Below are positions 46,808-56,592 of a stretch of 64,000 nt of DNA, one piece after another. Made by a program: the position numbers and the translations under genes. This DNA comes from Aquimonas sp044377145 (GTDB lineage: Bacteria; Pseudomonadota; Gammaproteobacteria; Xanthomonadales; Xanthomonadaceae), in the NCBI RefSeq assembly GCF_044377145.1, contig NZ_JBILJQ010000013.1:18613-82612 (forward strand). The letters run 5' to 3'. The first letter of the stretch is position 1; each line of letters opens with the position of its first letter. The notes under the pieces were generated by a model. It was not told the DNA's origin. It saw nothing but the letters and a program-made list of their open reading frames with translations, and did not search any database.

Positions 46808-47806
46808 ATGCCCGAGCGCACGCGCCGCGCTGCCTACGTCGCGATCGCCCTCGGCCTGCTGTCGGCACTGTTCTACAGCGCAACCTACGTGCTCAACCGC
46901 GCCGCCGCCGATGCCAGCGGCGACTGGCTGTGGACGGCCAGCCTGCGCTACCTGTTCACCCTGCCCCTGCTGCTGCCGCTGATGGCCTGGCAGGGCGGCG
47001 TGGCGCCGGTATGGGCCAGCCTGCGCCGGCATCCGCTGCCCTGGCTGCTGTGGAGTGGGATCGGCTTTGGATTGTTCTACGTGTGTCTGGCCTGGGCGGC
47101 GGCAACCGGGCCTTCGTGGTTGATTGCCGGCAGCTTCCAGCTGACGGTAGTGGCCGGCATGCTGTGTGCGCCGCTGCTGTATCGCGATGCACGCCGACGC
47201 GTTCCACCGGCGGTGCTGGCAGTGGCGGTGGCGATGCTCGGCGGGGTGTTGCTGATGCAGTGGAGCGCGGCCGGCGGTGCACTGAGCTCCGAGGATTGGC
47301 TGGCGCTGGCGGTGGTGGCGGTGTCAGCAGTGGCCTATCCGCTGGGCAATCGTGGTCTGCTGTTGCATCTGGAGCACAGCGGCGAGCAGCTCAATGCGAG
47401 CCAACGGGTGTTCGGCATGACCCTCGCCAGCCAGCCGATCTGGTGGTTGTTGGCAGCGTTCGCGTATGGCCGAACTGGCGCGCCACCGTTCAACCAGGCA
47501 GTGCTGGCGCTCGGCGTTGCGGTGTTCGCCGGCATCATCGCGACGGTGCTGTTCTTCGAGGCCACCGGCCGGGTGCGTAATCAACCCGGGGCGCTCGGCG
47601 CGGTTGAAGCCATGCAGGCAGCGGAAATCATATTCGCCAGCGTGCTCGGTGCCTGGCTGTTCGGCGAAGCCCTGCCCGGTGCGAGCGCCTGGAGTGGCGC
47701 TGCAATCGTGATGGCCGGCATCATCGCGCTGGGCCTGCTGGCGGGCCGCGAGGCGGCGGGTCATCAGGCTGCGCTGGCCGCCCTGCGCAGCGAGCGCGGC
47801 GGCTGA
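46808..47806 (+). CDS. Drug/metabolite (DMT, EmrE-like) transporter
   Basis: This is a 332-residue protein with about ten membrane helices in two repeats, e.g. AYVAIALGLLSALFYSATYV, WLLWSGIGFGLFYVCLAWAA and a late VLALGVAVFAGIIATVLFFE. It fits the multidrug-resistance efflux branch of the EamA/DMT superfamily. Substrate unknown. It follows the flavin reductase by 5 bp. Confidence 0.88.
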   Translation: MPERTRRAAYVAIALGLLSALFYSATYVLNRAAADASGDWLWTASLRYLFTLPLLLPLMAWQGGVAPVWASLRRHPLPWLLWSGIGFGLFYVCLAWAAATGPSWLIAGSFQLTVVAGMLCAPLLYRDARRRVPPAVLAVAVAMLGGVLLMQWSAAGGALSSEDWLALAVVAVSAVAYPLGNRGLLLHLEHSGEQLNASQRVFGMTLASQPIWWLLAAFAYGRTGAPPFNQAVLALGVAVFAGIIATVLFFEATGRVRNQPGALGAVEAMQAAEIIFASVLGAWLFGEALPGASAWSGAAIVMAGIIALGLLAGREAAGHQAALAALRSERGG

Positions 47807-47828
47807 TCGAAACCGCCAACGCACACCG

Positions 47829-50800
47829 TCAATCCGCGCGCCGCACCTGATTGCGGCCAGCGCGCTTGGCGACGTACAGGGCGGCATCAGCGCGAGCCAG
47901 CAGATTCTCGTGGCTTTGCACGGCATCAGCGCTGGCCAGACCGATGCTGACCGTGACGCGCAGCCCGGGGTCGATGCTGTCGAGATCGACCTCGGACACC
48001 GCCGCACGCAGCCGCTCGCACACGCGCTCGGCATCCTCGATCCGGGTGTGCGGCATCAGCAGGGCGAACTCCTCGCCACCCCAGCGGCTGAGCACATCCA
48101 TCTCGCGGCACTGCCGCTGCATCAGCTGCGCGATTGCGCACAGCACATCGTCGCCGGCCGCATGGCTGTAGGTGTCGTTGACCCGCTTGAAGTGGTCGAT
48201 GTCGAGCACCGCCAGGCACAGCGGCGAGCCAGTGCGCCGCGCGCGGCGGAACTCGCGCGCCGCGATCTCGTCGAAGGCGCGGCGATTGGCCAGCCCGGTC
48301 AACGCGTCTTCGCGCGCCTGTCGCTCAAACGCTTCGGCCTGCTCGCGCAGCTGCTCCATCAGCCGGCTCTTGTCGGCGTCGGCCGCCAGCAGGCGCTCGG
48401 TGGAGGCGCTCAGTTCCGCGGTCTTGCGCGCCACCGCGCGCTGCAGCCCTTCGGCACGAAGGCGCAGCGCGCGGATACGCAGGCCATAGATCGCGAATGC
48501 GGACGCCAGCAGCAGCAGGCCGAGCAGCACCTGCACCCACAGCCGCTGCCATGGCGCCGGCAGGATCTCGAACTCGAACACCGCCTCGGGCGAGTCCCAG
48601 GCGCCCCCCGCATAGGCGGCCTGGGCGCGCAGCCGATAGCTGCCGGGCGCGAGGTTGGTGTACTCCACCGCGTGCAGACGGCCGCGTTCCACCCAGTCCA
48701 GATCGAAGGGTTCAAGCCAGTAGCGGTACTGGATACGCTCGGGCATCACGAAGCCGAGTCCGGCGACGCTGAAGGCGACCCGGCTGGTGCCGGCCGGCAG
48801 GCGCGCCGGACGATCCAGCGGCAGCTCGCGGCCCTCGGCAGAGGCGCTTTCCAGCACCGTGGGCAGCGGCTGGGCGGTGCTGTCCGAGAGATGATCACGG
48901 CGGATCCGCACCACGCCGATGGCGGTTGCGATCCACACATTGCCCTCGGCATCGACCGCGGCCGGCGGGCTCCCGGTATTGCACTGGCTGCTGGCCATGC
49001 CGTGCGACTCGTCGAACAGATCGGCCGTCAAGCGCGATGTCTGTCCGCGCAGCACCGCCAGCGCATTCTCGCGCTTGATGCGTACGGCACCACGGTTGGT
49101 CGACAGCCACAGATGCCCGGCGCTGTCGGCCAAGGTGTTGAACACCTTCTCCATCGGCAGTCCCTGTTCGAGCCCGATCAGCGCCACATGGCCGCTGCCG
49201 GGCTGCAGCCGCATCAACCCGCGGTCGGTAGACAGCCACAGCGCATCGGTGTCGGCATCCGCGGTGATCGCGAATACCGCGCGAGCGTTGGCCGGCAAGG
49301 TCGGCCCGGCCTCGATCCGTTGACCGTCGATGACCACATCCAGGCCCTGGGTGGTGCCGATCCAGACCCGACCCGCGGCATCGCGATACAGGCTGTTGAC
49401 GTAGTCGCCAGCGGGGCCCGCCTGCAGTCGACGCACTTCGCCAAGGCCTGCATCGACCACGGCCAGACCGGCGATGGTGCCGACCCAGAGCACGCCCGCA
49501 GGCTCCATCGCCAGCGCACGGACCTGGTCGGTGGGCAGGCCATGGCGAGTATCGATCTGCTCGACGACGCGGCCCTCGCGCACGCGCAGCACCCCTTGAT
49601 CGAAGCTGCCAACCAGCAAGCTGCCATCGATGTCCTCGGCCAGGCTGAGCACCGAGATTTCCCCCAGTTGCCCATCCGCCGGGGTCGGCTGCACGCGACC
49701 ATCGCGCCATAGATTCAGGCCGCGCCCGGTGCCGATCCAAAGGCCGCCATCGGCGGCCTGCAGCACCGAGCGCACGAAGTTGTCGCTCAAGCCCTGCGCG
49801 TCGGTGAGGGTTGAGAATGGGGCGGCCCCAAGCCGCATCAGGCCGCCGTTGGTGGCCGCCCACAGCGCGCCGTCCTGGTCCAGCAACAGCGACAGCACGC
49901 GCCCGCTTGGCAGCCCTTCATCGGTGCCCAGCGTCTGCAGTTGGCCGTCCTGCAGGCGTCCCAGGCCCTCGATCGCCATGCCGATCCAGAGCGCGCCGGC
50001 CTCGTCCTCGACCATCCGGAACACGCCGCGGCCGGACACTCCCGGATGCAGGGTCTCGAAGCCTTCTGCGTAGTCGGCAGCGCGTGCGCGATAGGCGCCG
50101 CGCGCCGTCGACAGCAGCAGCCGGCCGCTGCGATCCAGATTCAGGCCCAGCACCGCGGGGTTGCCCGCGCGCTCGTCATAGCGCACCTCGATCGCGTGCT
50201 CGCCCTCGATCCGCACCAATCCGCCCGAGGTGCCCGCAAACACCCGTCCAGCGGTGTCCATGACCAGCTCGAACACGCTGTCGCCGAGCATGCCCTGGGC
50301 GCGCCGGTAGGTGTGCCGGCTACCGTCGGGATCGATGCGCAGCAGGCCGCTGCTTTCCTGGCCGACCCACAGTCGGCCGGCGCGATCCAGCAGCAAGGCA
50401 TTGACGAAGCCCGGCGCGGGATCGAGCCGCGTCCAGGCACCGTCCTTGTATCGCAGCAGATCGCCGCGCACGCCACCGACCCACAGTGCGCCCTCGTGGT
50501 CGAGGTGCAGGCTGCGCATGGCGACATCTTCCAGCGGCGGAAGTCGATCGCGTCCGAACAGCTGGAACTCGCGGCCGTTGTAGCGCGCCAACCCTTCCCA
50601 GGTCGCCAGCCACAGATATCCATCGGCGGTCTGCGCCAGCGCATTGATCGAGTTGTGCGGCAAGCCTTCACGGGTGGTCCAGGTGCGGCGAGCCAGCTCA
50701 TGCAGGTCGGCTGCCGCGGCCAGCAGCGGCATCGACAGCAGGCACGCCAGCAGCATCAGCCACAGACCGAACTCACGCGCTGGTCGGCGCTGCCGCTTCA

Positions 50801-50843
50801 GTCGCTGACTCTGGCAATCATGATCGGGCGCGCAAGCACACAT
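47829..50843 (-). CDS. Periplasmic-propeller sensor diguanylate cyclase
   Basis: This is a 1004-residue protein. A signal/anchor helix (about 26-45) is followed by two seven-bladed propellers of two-component-regulator type (repeats like LPHNSINALAQTADGYLWLA) up to about 640, a Y_Y_Y domain (FDLDWVERGRLHAVEYTNLA, PGSYRLRAQA), a membrane helix near 760 (VQVLLGLLLLASAFAIYGLR), a coiled coil, and a GGDEF domain. The active site is GGEEF near residue 921, and RxxD sits five residues before it, so the product-inhibition I-site is intact. It should make cyclic-di-GMP in response to a periplasmic ligand. No response regulator is adjacent. Confidence 0.92.
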   Translation of the reverse strand: MCACAPDHDCQSQRLKRQRRPAREFGLWLMLLACLLSMPLLAAAADLHELARRTWTTREGLPHNSINALAQTADGYLWLATWEGLARYNGREFQLFGRDRLPPLEDVAMRSLHLDHEGALWVGGVRGDLLRYKDGAWTRLDPAPGFVNALLLDRAGRLWVGQESSGLLRIDPDGSRHTYRRAQGMLGDSVFELVMDTAGRVFAGTSGGLVRIEGEHAIEVRYDERAGNPAVLGLNLDRSGRLLLSTARGAYRARAADYAEGFETLHPGVSGRGVFRMVEDEAGALWIGMAIEGLGRLQDGQLQTLGTDEGLPSGRVLSLLLDQDGALWAATNGGLMRLGAAPFSTLTDAQGLSDNFVRSVLQAADGGLWIGTGRGLNLWRDGRVQPTPADGQLGEISVLSLAEDIDGSLLVGSFDQGVLRVREGRVVEQIDTRHGLPTDQVRALAMEPAGVLWVGTIAGLAVVDAGLGEVRRLQAGPAGDYVNSLYRDAAGRVWIGTTQGLDVVIDGQRIEAGPTLPANARAVFAITADADTDALWLSTDRGLMRLQPGSGHVALIGLEQGLPMEKVFNTLADSAGHLWLSTNRGAVRIKRENALAVLRGQTSRLTADLFDESHGMASSQCNTGSPPAAVDAEGNVWIATAIGVVRIRRDHLSDSTAQPLPTVLESASAEGRELPLDRPARLPAGTSRVAFSVAGLGFVMPERIQYRYWLEPFDLDWVERGRLHAVEYTNLAPGSYRLRAQAAYAGGAWDSPEAVFEFEILPAPWQRLWVQVLLGLLLLASAFAIYGLRIRALRLRAEGLQRAVARKTAELSASTERLLAADADKSRLMEQLREQAEAFERQAREDALTGLANRRAFDEIAAREFRRARRTGSPLCLAVLDIDHFKRVNDTYSHAAGDDVLCAIAQLMQRQCREMDVLSRWGGEEFALLMPHTRIEDAERVCERLRAAVSEVDLDSIDPGLRVTVSIGLASADAVQSHENLLARADAALYVAKRAGRNQVRRAD

Positions 50844-50940
50844 GGGCAGATCGGCTCCGGCGCGCAGGTCGGCTCAGGATGCCCGGGAACACGGTCGGCG
50901 ACCGTGCGCTGAGTGCGGGTCGCGAACAGAGGCGCGCAGC

Positions 50941-51555
50941 TCAGGGAACGCGGCTGAACACATAGACGGTAGCAGGAGGCACGTTCCACAGGGCGATGCC
51001 GGCGCGCCGCGCTTTCAGACCAAGCGCTCCAAGCAGCTCGCGAGGCACCGGGCAGGTCGGCCCGTAGGTGAACTGGATGAAGCGCCCGTCCGGGCGCATG
51101 CAGTCGAACGCCGATTGAACGATCGCCTGCTGGGTCGCCCGGCTCATCGACAACAGACCCAAGCCCGAAACCACCGCATCGGCCGGGCCGGCATCGGCGA
51201 AACCGCTCTGGGCGGCCAGCGTCTGCAGCTCGCGGGCATCACCACAGGCCACGTGCGCCTGCGGGAAACGCTGCAGCAGATGCTGGTGCAGTTCTTCATT
51301 GAGCTCGACCACCATCAGATCCGCATCGGCGATGCCGTGTGCGATCAGGGCCGCGGTGAACACACCGGTGCCGCCGCCAAGTTCGATCACGCGTCGCGCG
51401 CCCGCGGGAAGCTCGGCCAGCATCAGCCGCGCAAGCTGGGCGCCCGACGGTGAGATGGCCGCGGTGGCCAGCGGGTTGCGCAGCCACTGGCGAAAGAAGG
51501 TCCAGTGGTCCGTGCGCGAAACACCGCGCTTGGGCGAAGGTTGCTGAGTTGACAT
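50941..51555 (-). CDS. PmtA-like phospholipid/SAM-dependent methyltransferase
   Basis: This is a 204-residue protein. The ATG at 51555 is backed by GGAG and gives DHWTFFRQWLRNPLATAAIS followed by PSGAQLARLM, the membrane-binding opening of PmtA-type phosphatidylethanolamine N-methyltransferases. The SAM motif is VIELGGGTGVFTAAL. The end (FTYGPTCPVPRELLGALGL…VWNVPPATVYVF pattern) also fits. It may make methylated phosphatidylethanolamine, though some relatives are uncharacterised. It is 102 bp after rlmKL on the same strand. Confidence 0.82.
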   Translation of the reverse strand: MSTQQPSPKRGVSRTDHWTFFRQWLRNPLATAAISPSGAQLARLMLAELPAGARRVIELGGGTGVFTAALIAHGIADADLMVVELNEELHQHLLQRFPQAHVACGDARELQTLAAQSGFADAGPADAVVSGLGLLSMSRATQQAIVQSAFDCMRPDGRFIQFTYGPTCPVPRELLGALGLKARRAGIALWNVPPATVYVFSRVP

Positions 51556-51657
51556 GCCTGCTCCGGGTTCCGATTGGCGCGTCCTGTCGCCAACCTGGTG
51601 GCCGAGTATGACAAATGCGTGAAGCGCACCGCCATGGCGGTGCACCACGCCCTGCCC

Positions 51658-53820
51658 TCAGCGGATCCAGAACGCGCGGTGGATCTTCGGATCGCGGCTG
51701 AAATCGGGCGGAATCGAAGCGGCGCCGATCTCCTGAACCTCGTATTCCGCTGCCAGTTCCTCATCCATGCGGAAGCGCCGGAAGTTGTTCGAGAACAGCA
51801 GCTGGCCGCCCGGCGCCAGTCGCGCCATGCAGGCGCGGATCAGCCGGGGATGGTCGCGCTGGATGTCGAAATCGTTCGCGCGCGCCGAATTGGAGAAGGT
51901 CGGTGGGTCGCAGAAGATCAGGTCGAAGCGTTCGCGATTCTGGTTCAGCCAGGCCAGCACATCGGCTTGGATCAACCGATGGCGTTCGCCGGTGTAGCGG
52001 TTCGCCGCAAGATTGCGCGCCGCCCACTCCAGGTAGGTGGCCGACAGATCAACGCTGGTGGTGGCCGCGGCGCCACCCGCCGCGGCGTGCACACTGGCCA
52101 CGCCGGTGTAGCAGAACAGGTTCAGCACGCGCTTGTTGGCGGCGTGCTCGCGCAGCAGCCGACGCGCCGGGCGATGGTCCAGAAACAGGCCGGTATCGAG
52201 GTAGTCGAACAGGTTGACCTGCAGCTGCAGGCCGTCTTCGACCACCGGCAGCCAGTGGCCGCGCAGATCCTGCTTTTGATAGCGCGCATCGCGGGTCTGC
52301 GGGGCGCGGGTCTTCACGCTGATGCGCGCGCGCGGCAGCTCGAACACCGCCATCGCCGCCTGCAGCAGCTCGGACAGCCGGCGCCGGGTGTCTTCGACCG
52401 GGATCTCGCGCGGGGCCTGGTACTCCTGCACATGCAGCCAGATGCCCGCGTCCTCGGCCGCTGCGCTTGGCGCTGCGGTGTAGACATCGATCGCCGCCGA
52501 GTACTCGGGAAGATCGGCGTCGTAGGCGCGATAGCAGGTGATGCCCTCGCGCTGCAGCCAGGGCTTGAGCTTCTTCAGATTCTTGCGCAGGCGATTGGCG
52601 GCCATCTCGGCGCCGGCCGAGAGTTCCTTCGGCACCGCCGGTGCGCGCTCGGGGCGGTCGGCCACCGCGGCAAAGCGCAGCAGCGAGCAGGCGATCGCGC
52701 CGTTGTACAGCGCATAGCGCTTCTCCGCGCGCAGGCCGATGGCCTGGCCCGGCGCTTCATCCGCAACGATAAAGCCGGCCTTCCAGGCCCGGCATGGCCC
52801 GCGCAGCAAACTGCCCAGGCTGCGATACAGGCCGGGGTCCGCGGCCAGACGTGCGTCATACGGCGGATTGCTCACCACCAGACCGTTCGGCGCGGGCGCC
52901 TCGCTGATGTCCTCGACCCGGCGCACCTCGAAACGCAGCTGCCGGGACACACCGGCCGAAGAAGCATTCGCGCGCGCGGCTTCAATCATCCGCGGATCGG
53001 CATCGCTGCCGAAGAAGCGCGCGCCCAAAGCCGCACGCCCGGCGGCGGCGCGGTCGATCGCCTCGCGCAGCAGGCCGTCCCACAGGCCGACGTCAAAGCC
53101 CAGCCAGCCCATGAAGCCGAAGTAGTCGCGCTCCAGCCCGGGCGCGACATCGGCCGCCATCCGCGCGGCTTCGATCAGCAAGGTCCCCGAGCCACACAGC
53201 GGGTCGAACAGCGCAGCATCGGTGTCCATCAGCAGCGGCCAGCCGGCGCGGATCAGCACCGCGCAGGCGAGGTTTTCCTTGATCGGCGCAGCACCCTGCT
53301 CGATCCGCCAGCCGCGCCGATGCAGGGCATCGCCGGAGAGATCGATCGACACCGTGGCGCGGTCTCGTTTGACGTGCAGATTGATGCGCACATCCGGCCG
53401 GTCGGTATCGACGGAAGGGCGGGTGCCGGTGGCGGCACGCAGCTGGTCGACCACTGCATCCTTGACGCGCTGCTCGACGAAGCGCTCGTGGTTGAGCTTG
53501 GACTGCACCAGGCTGGAATCGACCGCCAGGGTGCCATCGGCACGCAGGTGCTGCGCCCAGTCGATGCTCTGCACGCCGTCGTACAAGGCCGCATCATCGG
53601 CCGCGGCGAACTCGGCGATCGGCAGCAGAATCCGGCTGGCCAGCCGCGACCACAGGCAGGCGCGGTAGCCGATCGCAATCGGCCCGGCGAAGTAGACCCC
53701 AGCCAAGGCCTCGTGCACATCGTCGGCGCCGATCGCCTTCAGCTCGTCGACCAGCAGGTACTCAAGCCCCTTAGGGCAGGTCGCAAAGTATCGGTGTTGG
53801 GCCACGCTCGGCTCGCTCAT
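51658..53820 (-). CDS. rlmKL: Bifunctional 23S rRNA methyltransferase RlmKL
   Basis: This is a 720-residue fusion protein. The N-terminal half has a THUMP domain and the RlmL methyltransferase (LFDPLCGSGTLLIEAARMAA and catalytic VVSNPPYD), which makes m2G2445. The C-terminal half is RlmK (LNLFCYTGVASVHAAAGGAA and FCDPPTFSNS), which makes m7G2069. Length matches the gammaproteobacterial fusion. Its start overlaps the end of the alpha/beta-hydrolase gene by 4 bp. Confidence 0.96.
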   Translation of the reverse strand: MSEPSVAQHRYFATCPKGLEYLLVDELKAIGADDVHEALAGVYFAGPIAIGYRACLWSRLASRILLPIAEFAAADDAALYDGVQSIDWAQHLRADGTLAVDSSLVQSKLNHERFVEQRVKDAVVDQLRAATGTRPSVDTDRPDVRINLHVKRDRATVSIDLSGDALHRRGWRIEQGAAPIKENLACAVLIRAGWPLLMDTDAALFDPLCGSGTLLIEAARMAADVAPGLERDYFGFMGWLGFDVGLWDGLLREAIDRAAAGRAALGARFFGSDADPRMIEAARANASSAGVSRQLRFEVRRVEDISEAPAPNGLVVSNPPYDARLAADPGLYRSLGSLLRGPCRAWKAGFIVADEAPGQAIGLRAEKRYALYNGAIACSLLRFAAVADRPERAPAVPKELSAGAEMAANRLRKNLKKLKPWLQREGITCYRAYDADLPEYSAAIDVYTAAPSAAAEDAGIWLHVQEYQAPREIPVEDTRRRLSELLQAAMAVFELPRARISVKTRAPQTRDARYQKQDLRGHWLPVVEDGLQLQVNLFDYLDTGLFLDHRPARRLLREHAANKRVLNLFCYTGVASVHAAAGGAAATTSVDLSATYLEWAARNLAANRYTGERHRLIQADVLAWLNQNRERFDLIFCDPPTFSNSARANDFDIQRDHPRLIRACMARLAPGGQLLFSNNFRRFRMDEELAAEYEVQEIGAASIPPDFSRDPKIHRAFWIR

Positions 53821-54335
53821 GCCAGCCGCGCCAGAAAGCGCGCGAAGGCTTCGGCGCTGTACTCGACGTGCGTGCTCAGCCGGTGATTGTCGTTGACCAG
53901 CATCAATTCATCCTTGCGCGGTGCAGCCCAGGCAACCACCGCCGTGGCGGGTATCAGTTCGTCGTCCCAGCCGTGCACGATCGTGGTCGGCACCGCGGCC
54001 GCGGCGAGCTCGCGATAGCCGTCGATCCGCACCGGCGGCGCCAGCAGAAACAGGCCACGCACCTCGACTTCCAGCGAGGCCAGGGCGGAGATGAAGGCGC
54101 CCATGCTGGAACCGGCCAGCACCAGTGGACCTCTGGCTGCACGACAGCGCTCGACCAGTCGCGCCAGACGCACCGCCACCTGGGCGGGGTCCTTGCTGCG
54201 ATCGAGGTCAAGATAGTCCGGAAGTTCGCTGGTCCAACCGAGCGCCTCGGCGGCAGCGGCCAGCGCGACGACCTTGGTGGCCTGCGGGCCGCTCTCAAGG
54301 CCGTGCGAAAGGATGACGTGGCCGCGTTGAGGCAT
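53817..54335 (-). CDS. Small YqiA-like alpha/beta hydrolase
   Basis: This is a 172-residue single-domain hydrolase: oxyanion turn ILSHGLESGP, nucleophile elbow LAGSSMGAF, acid in HGWDDELIP and the final His in NDNHRLS. It is short, without lid or signal peptide, so it acts in the cytoplasm on a small ester or thioester. Substrate unknown. It is the first gene of a unit with rlmKL (4-bp overlap). Confidence 0.85.
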   Translation of the reverse strand: MPQRGHVILSHGLESGPQATKVVALAAAAEALGWTSELPDYLDLDRSKDPAQVAVRLARLVERCRAARGPLVLAGSSMGAFISALASLEVEVRGLFLLAPPVRIDGYRELAAAAVPTTIVHGWDDELIPATAVVAWAAPRKDELMLVNDNHRLSTHVEYSAEAFARFLARLA

Positions 54336-54559
54336 GGGGTTCCGGGCGCGGAGGGCGCGTGGCAGGCGGCGCCGGAGTTTACCACGCAGGGTCTGGCGGC
54401 CTGCCGGTCAGCGCGCATTGCCGGCACTTCGGGCAGCCATGCCCAGCGGCCCTACGACCGTTGCGGCGATACAAGCCACTCGATCGGCTGCTTCGCCGCA
54501 GGAGCGGCGGGCGGCATCGCACTGCTAGGCTGACAGGCATCTTGCCGACCGGACCCGCC

Positions 54560-55120
54560 ATGGACCTGCCGCCCCTTTCCGACTGGCCGCTGCCCTATTT
54601 CGAGCAGCTGGAGGCGCGTGCGCCGGAGCAGATCGATCTCGTCGTCATCCACTGCACCGAGCTACCGGATCTTGCCGCAGCGCGGGCTGCTGGCGAGCGT
54701 GTGCTGTATGCCAGCGGCACCGGCAACAGCGGGCATTTCTACATCGACCGCGACGGCAGCGTGCATGTGTGGGTCAAGCCGAGCCGCATCGCCCACCACA
54801 CCCGCGGCTACAACCCACGCTCGATCGGCATCGAGCTGATCAATCGCGGCCGCTACCCGAGCTGGCTTGCCAGCCGCAGCCAAGGTATGACCGAGCCCTA
54901 CACGGCGGCCCAGATCAGCGCACTGCGCGGCCTGCTGGCGAGGCTCAGCGATGAGTTGCCGAACCTGCGCCTGATCGCCGGCCACGAAGACCTCGATACC
55001 GACCAGGTCGCCGCCAGCGACGACCCGACGACCCTGGTCTATCGCAAACGCGACCCGGGCCCGCTGTTTCCATGGGCCGAGGTGCTGCAGGGCAGCCCGC
55101 TGCGGCGCCTGGCGCCGTAG
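54560..55120 (+). CDS. AmpD-like N-acetylmuramoyl-L-alanine amidase
   Basis: This is a 186-residue amidase_2 (PGRP-fold) enzyme without signal peptide. Zinc ligands are likely His in VVIHCTE, His in IAGHEDLD and Asp in KRDPGPLFPW, matching the three AmpD ligands. IAHHTRGYNPRSIGIELINR is the family core. Cytoplasmic AmpD removes the peptide from 1,6-anhydro-muropeptides during cell-wall recycling. The start at 54560 avoids an upstream stretch with no family match. Confidence 0.88.
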   Translation: MDLPPLSDWPLPYFEQLEARAPEQIDLVVIHCTELPDLAAARAAGERVLYASGTGNSGHFYIDRDGSVHVWVKPSRIAHHTRGYNPRSIGIELINRGRYPSWLASRSQGMTEPYTAAQISALRGLLARLSDELPNLRLIAGHEDLDTDQVAASDDPTTLVYRKRDPGPLFPWAEVLQGSPLRRLAP

Positions 55121-55206
55121 GCCGCGCGTCAGCCACGCCCGCGCGACCGGCGCCGCGAAGCGGCGCCGTATACTTCGAGGCCTCTCCCCCGCGCGCGCTG
55201 GCCACT

Positions 55207-56076
55207 GTGCATCCCCTGGTTTCCGAACTGATCGACCTGCTGCGCCTGGAGCGCCTCGAAATCAACCTGTTCCGCGGCGAAAGCCGCGACATCGGCACCC
55301 GCCGGGTGTTCGGTGGCCAGGTGCTGGGGCAGGCGATGTCCGCCGCACAGCAGACCGTCACCGCCGAGCGCAATCTGCATTCGCTGCATGCGTACTTCCT
55401 GCGCGCCGGCGATGTCGATCACCCGATCGTCTACCAGGTCGAAACCTCGCGCGATGGCGGCAGCTTCTCGGTGCGCCGGGTCACAGCGATCCAGCACGGT
55501 CAGCCGATTTTTGTTGCCTCCGCCAGCTTCCAGACGCCGGAAAACGGCGTAAGCCACCAGATCTCCGCACCCGATGTACCCAAGCCCGAAGACATCGAGC
55601 CGCCGGCGCCGCTGTCGGCCGAGGCGCTGGCGCAGCTGCCGGCGATCACCCAGCGTTGGCTGACCCGCAGCGGGCCGTTCGAATTCCGCTACGTGTACCC
55701 GCGCGACGAGCTCAACCCGGCCAAGCGCCCGCCCTACAACCAGGTGTGGGTGCGTCTGATCGACACCATCCCGGATGACCCGATCCTGCACCGCACGCTG
55801 CTGGCCTATGTTTCGGACTTCCACCTGATCGGCACCAGCACCTTTCCGCACGGCCTGTCATACGTATCGCGGGCGATGCAGATGGCGAGCCTCGACCACG
55901 CGATGTGGTTCCACCGCCCGTTCCGCGTCGACGAATGGCTGCTGTACGCCTGCGACAGCCCCAGCGCGCACGGCGCACGTGGCCTTGCTCGCGGCAGTTT
56001 CTACACGCGCGACGGAGTGCTGGTGGCGTCCACCGCCCAGGAAGGGCTGATCCGCCTGCTCAAGGACGAAGCGTGA
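55207..56076 (+). CDS. tesB: Acyl-CoA thioesterase II
   Basis: This is a 289-residue double-hotdog enzyme. The GTG at 55207 fits the family start (HPLVSELIDLLRLERLEINL then FRG). RRVFGGQVLGQAMSAAQQTV and SLDHAMWFHRPFRVDEWLLY carry the catalytic Asp; the final Gln is in STAQEGLIRL. It hydrolyses medium- and long-chain acyl-CoA in the cytoplasm. The DUF2007 gene follows 28 bp later. Confidence 0.94.
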   Translation: MHPLVSELIDLLRLERLEINLFRGESRDIGTRRVFGGQVLGQAMSAAQQTVTAERNLHSLHAYFLRAGDVDHPIVYQVETSRDGGSFSVRRVTAIQHGQPIFVASASFQTPENGVSHQISAPDVPKPEDIEPPAPLSAEALAQLPAITQRWLTRSGPFEFRYVYPRDELNPAKRPPYNQVWVRLIDTIPDDPILHRTLLAYVSDFHLIGTSTFPHGLSYVSRAMQMASLDHAMWFHRPFRVDEWLLYACDSPSAHGARGLARGSFYTRDGVLVASTAQEGLIRLLKDEA

Positions 56077-56104
56077 ACCGCAACCGACACCCGAGGGCCG
56101 CGTA

Positions 56105-56494
56105 ATGCGCCAGATCTTCCGCTCACGCCGGCTGGAAACAGTCGAAGGCGTTGCCCGCATGCTGAACGAAGCGGGCATCGAGACCTACATCAGCGAACGC
56201 AGAGCCTACAAAGGCAACCGTCGGGGACAGTTCAGTTTCACCGACGAATCGGGCCCGGAGCCCGCACTGTGGATCGTAAACGGTGCCGACATCACCCAGG
56301 CGCGGCAGCTGATGTCCGACGCAGGGCTACTGAATGTTGGCCGCGTTGAGTCACTTGTGAGCGCGGAGGGTCAGCAAACGCAGATCACGCCGGCAACCAA
56401 GCGTGTCTCGATGCATCGCAAGCTGCGGATTGGCCTGTTGCTGCTGGTGGTCGCGCTGGCCACCCTGCATGCAGTGCGCTTGGCGTTTGCCTGA
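56105..56494 (+). CDS. DUF2007-type protein with C-terminal membrane anchor
   Basis: This is a 129-residue protein. The first part, MRQIFRSRRLETVEGVARML, NEAGIETYISE and PALWIVNGADITQARQLM, is the ferredoxin-like DUF2007 'putative signal-transducing' fold. It ends in one membrane helix (RIGLLLLVVALATLHAVRL). In Xanthomonas such genes are sometimes labelled pathogenicity-related, but no function is established. It is 28 bp after tesB and convergent with the MarR gene. Confidence 0.8.
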   Translation: MRQIFRSRRLETVEGVARMLNEAGIETYISERRAYKGNRRGQFSFTDESGPEPALWIVNGADITQARQLMSDAGLLNVGRVESLVSAEGQQTQITPATKRVSMHRKLRIGLLLLVVALATLHAVRLAFA

Positions 56495-56592
56495 GAGCGG
56501 GAGCCCGGCAGATCGGTTCCGCCGGCAGCGGTCGCGCGTAGTGCCCGGCGCGACCGGCGCGGCGGGAGTTGCCTCCCGCCGCACTCCGCAAA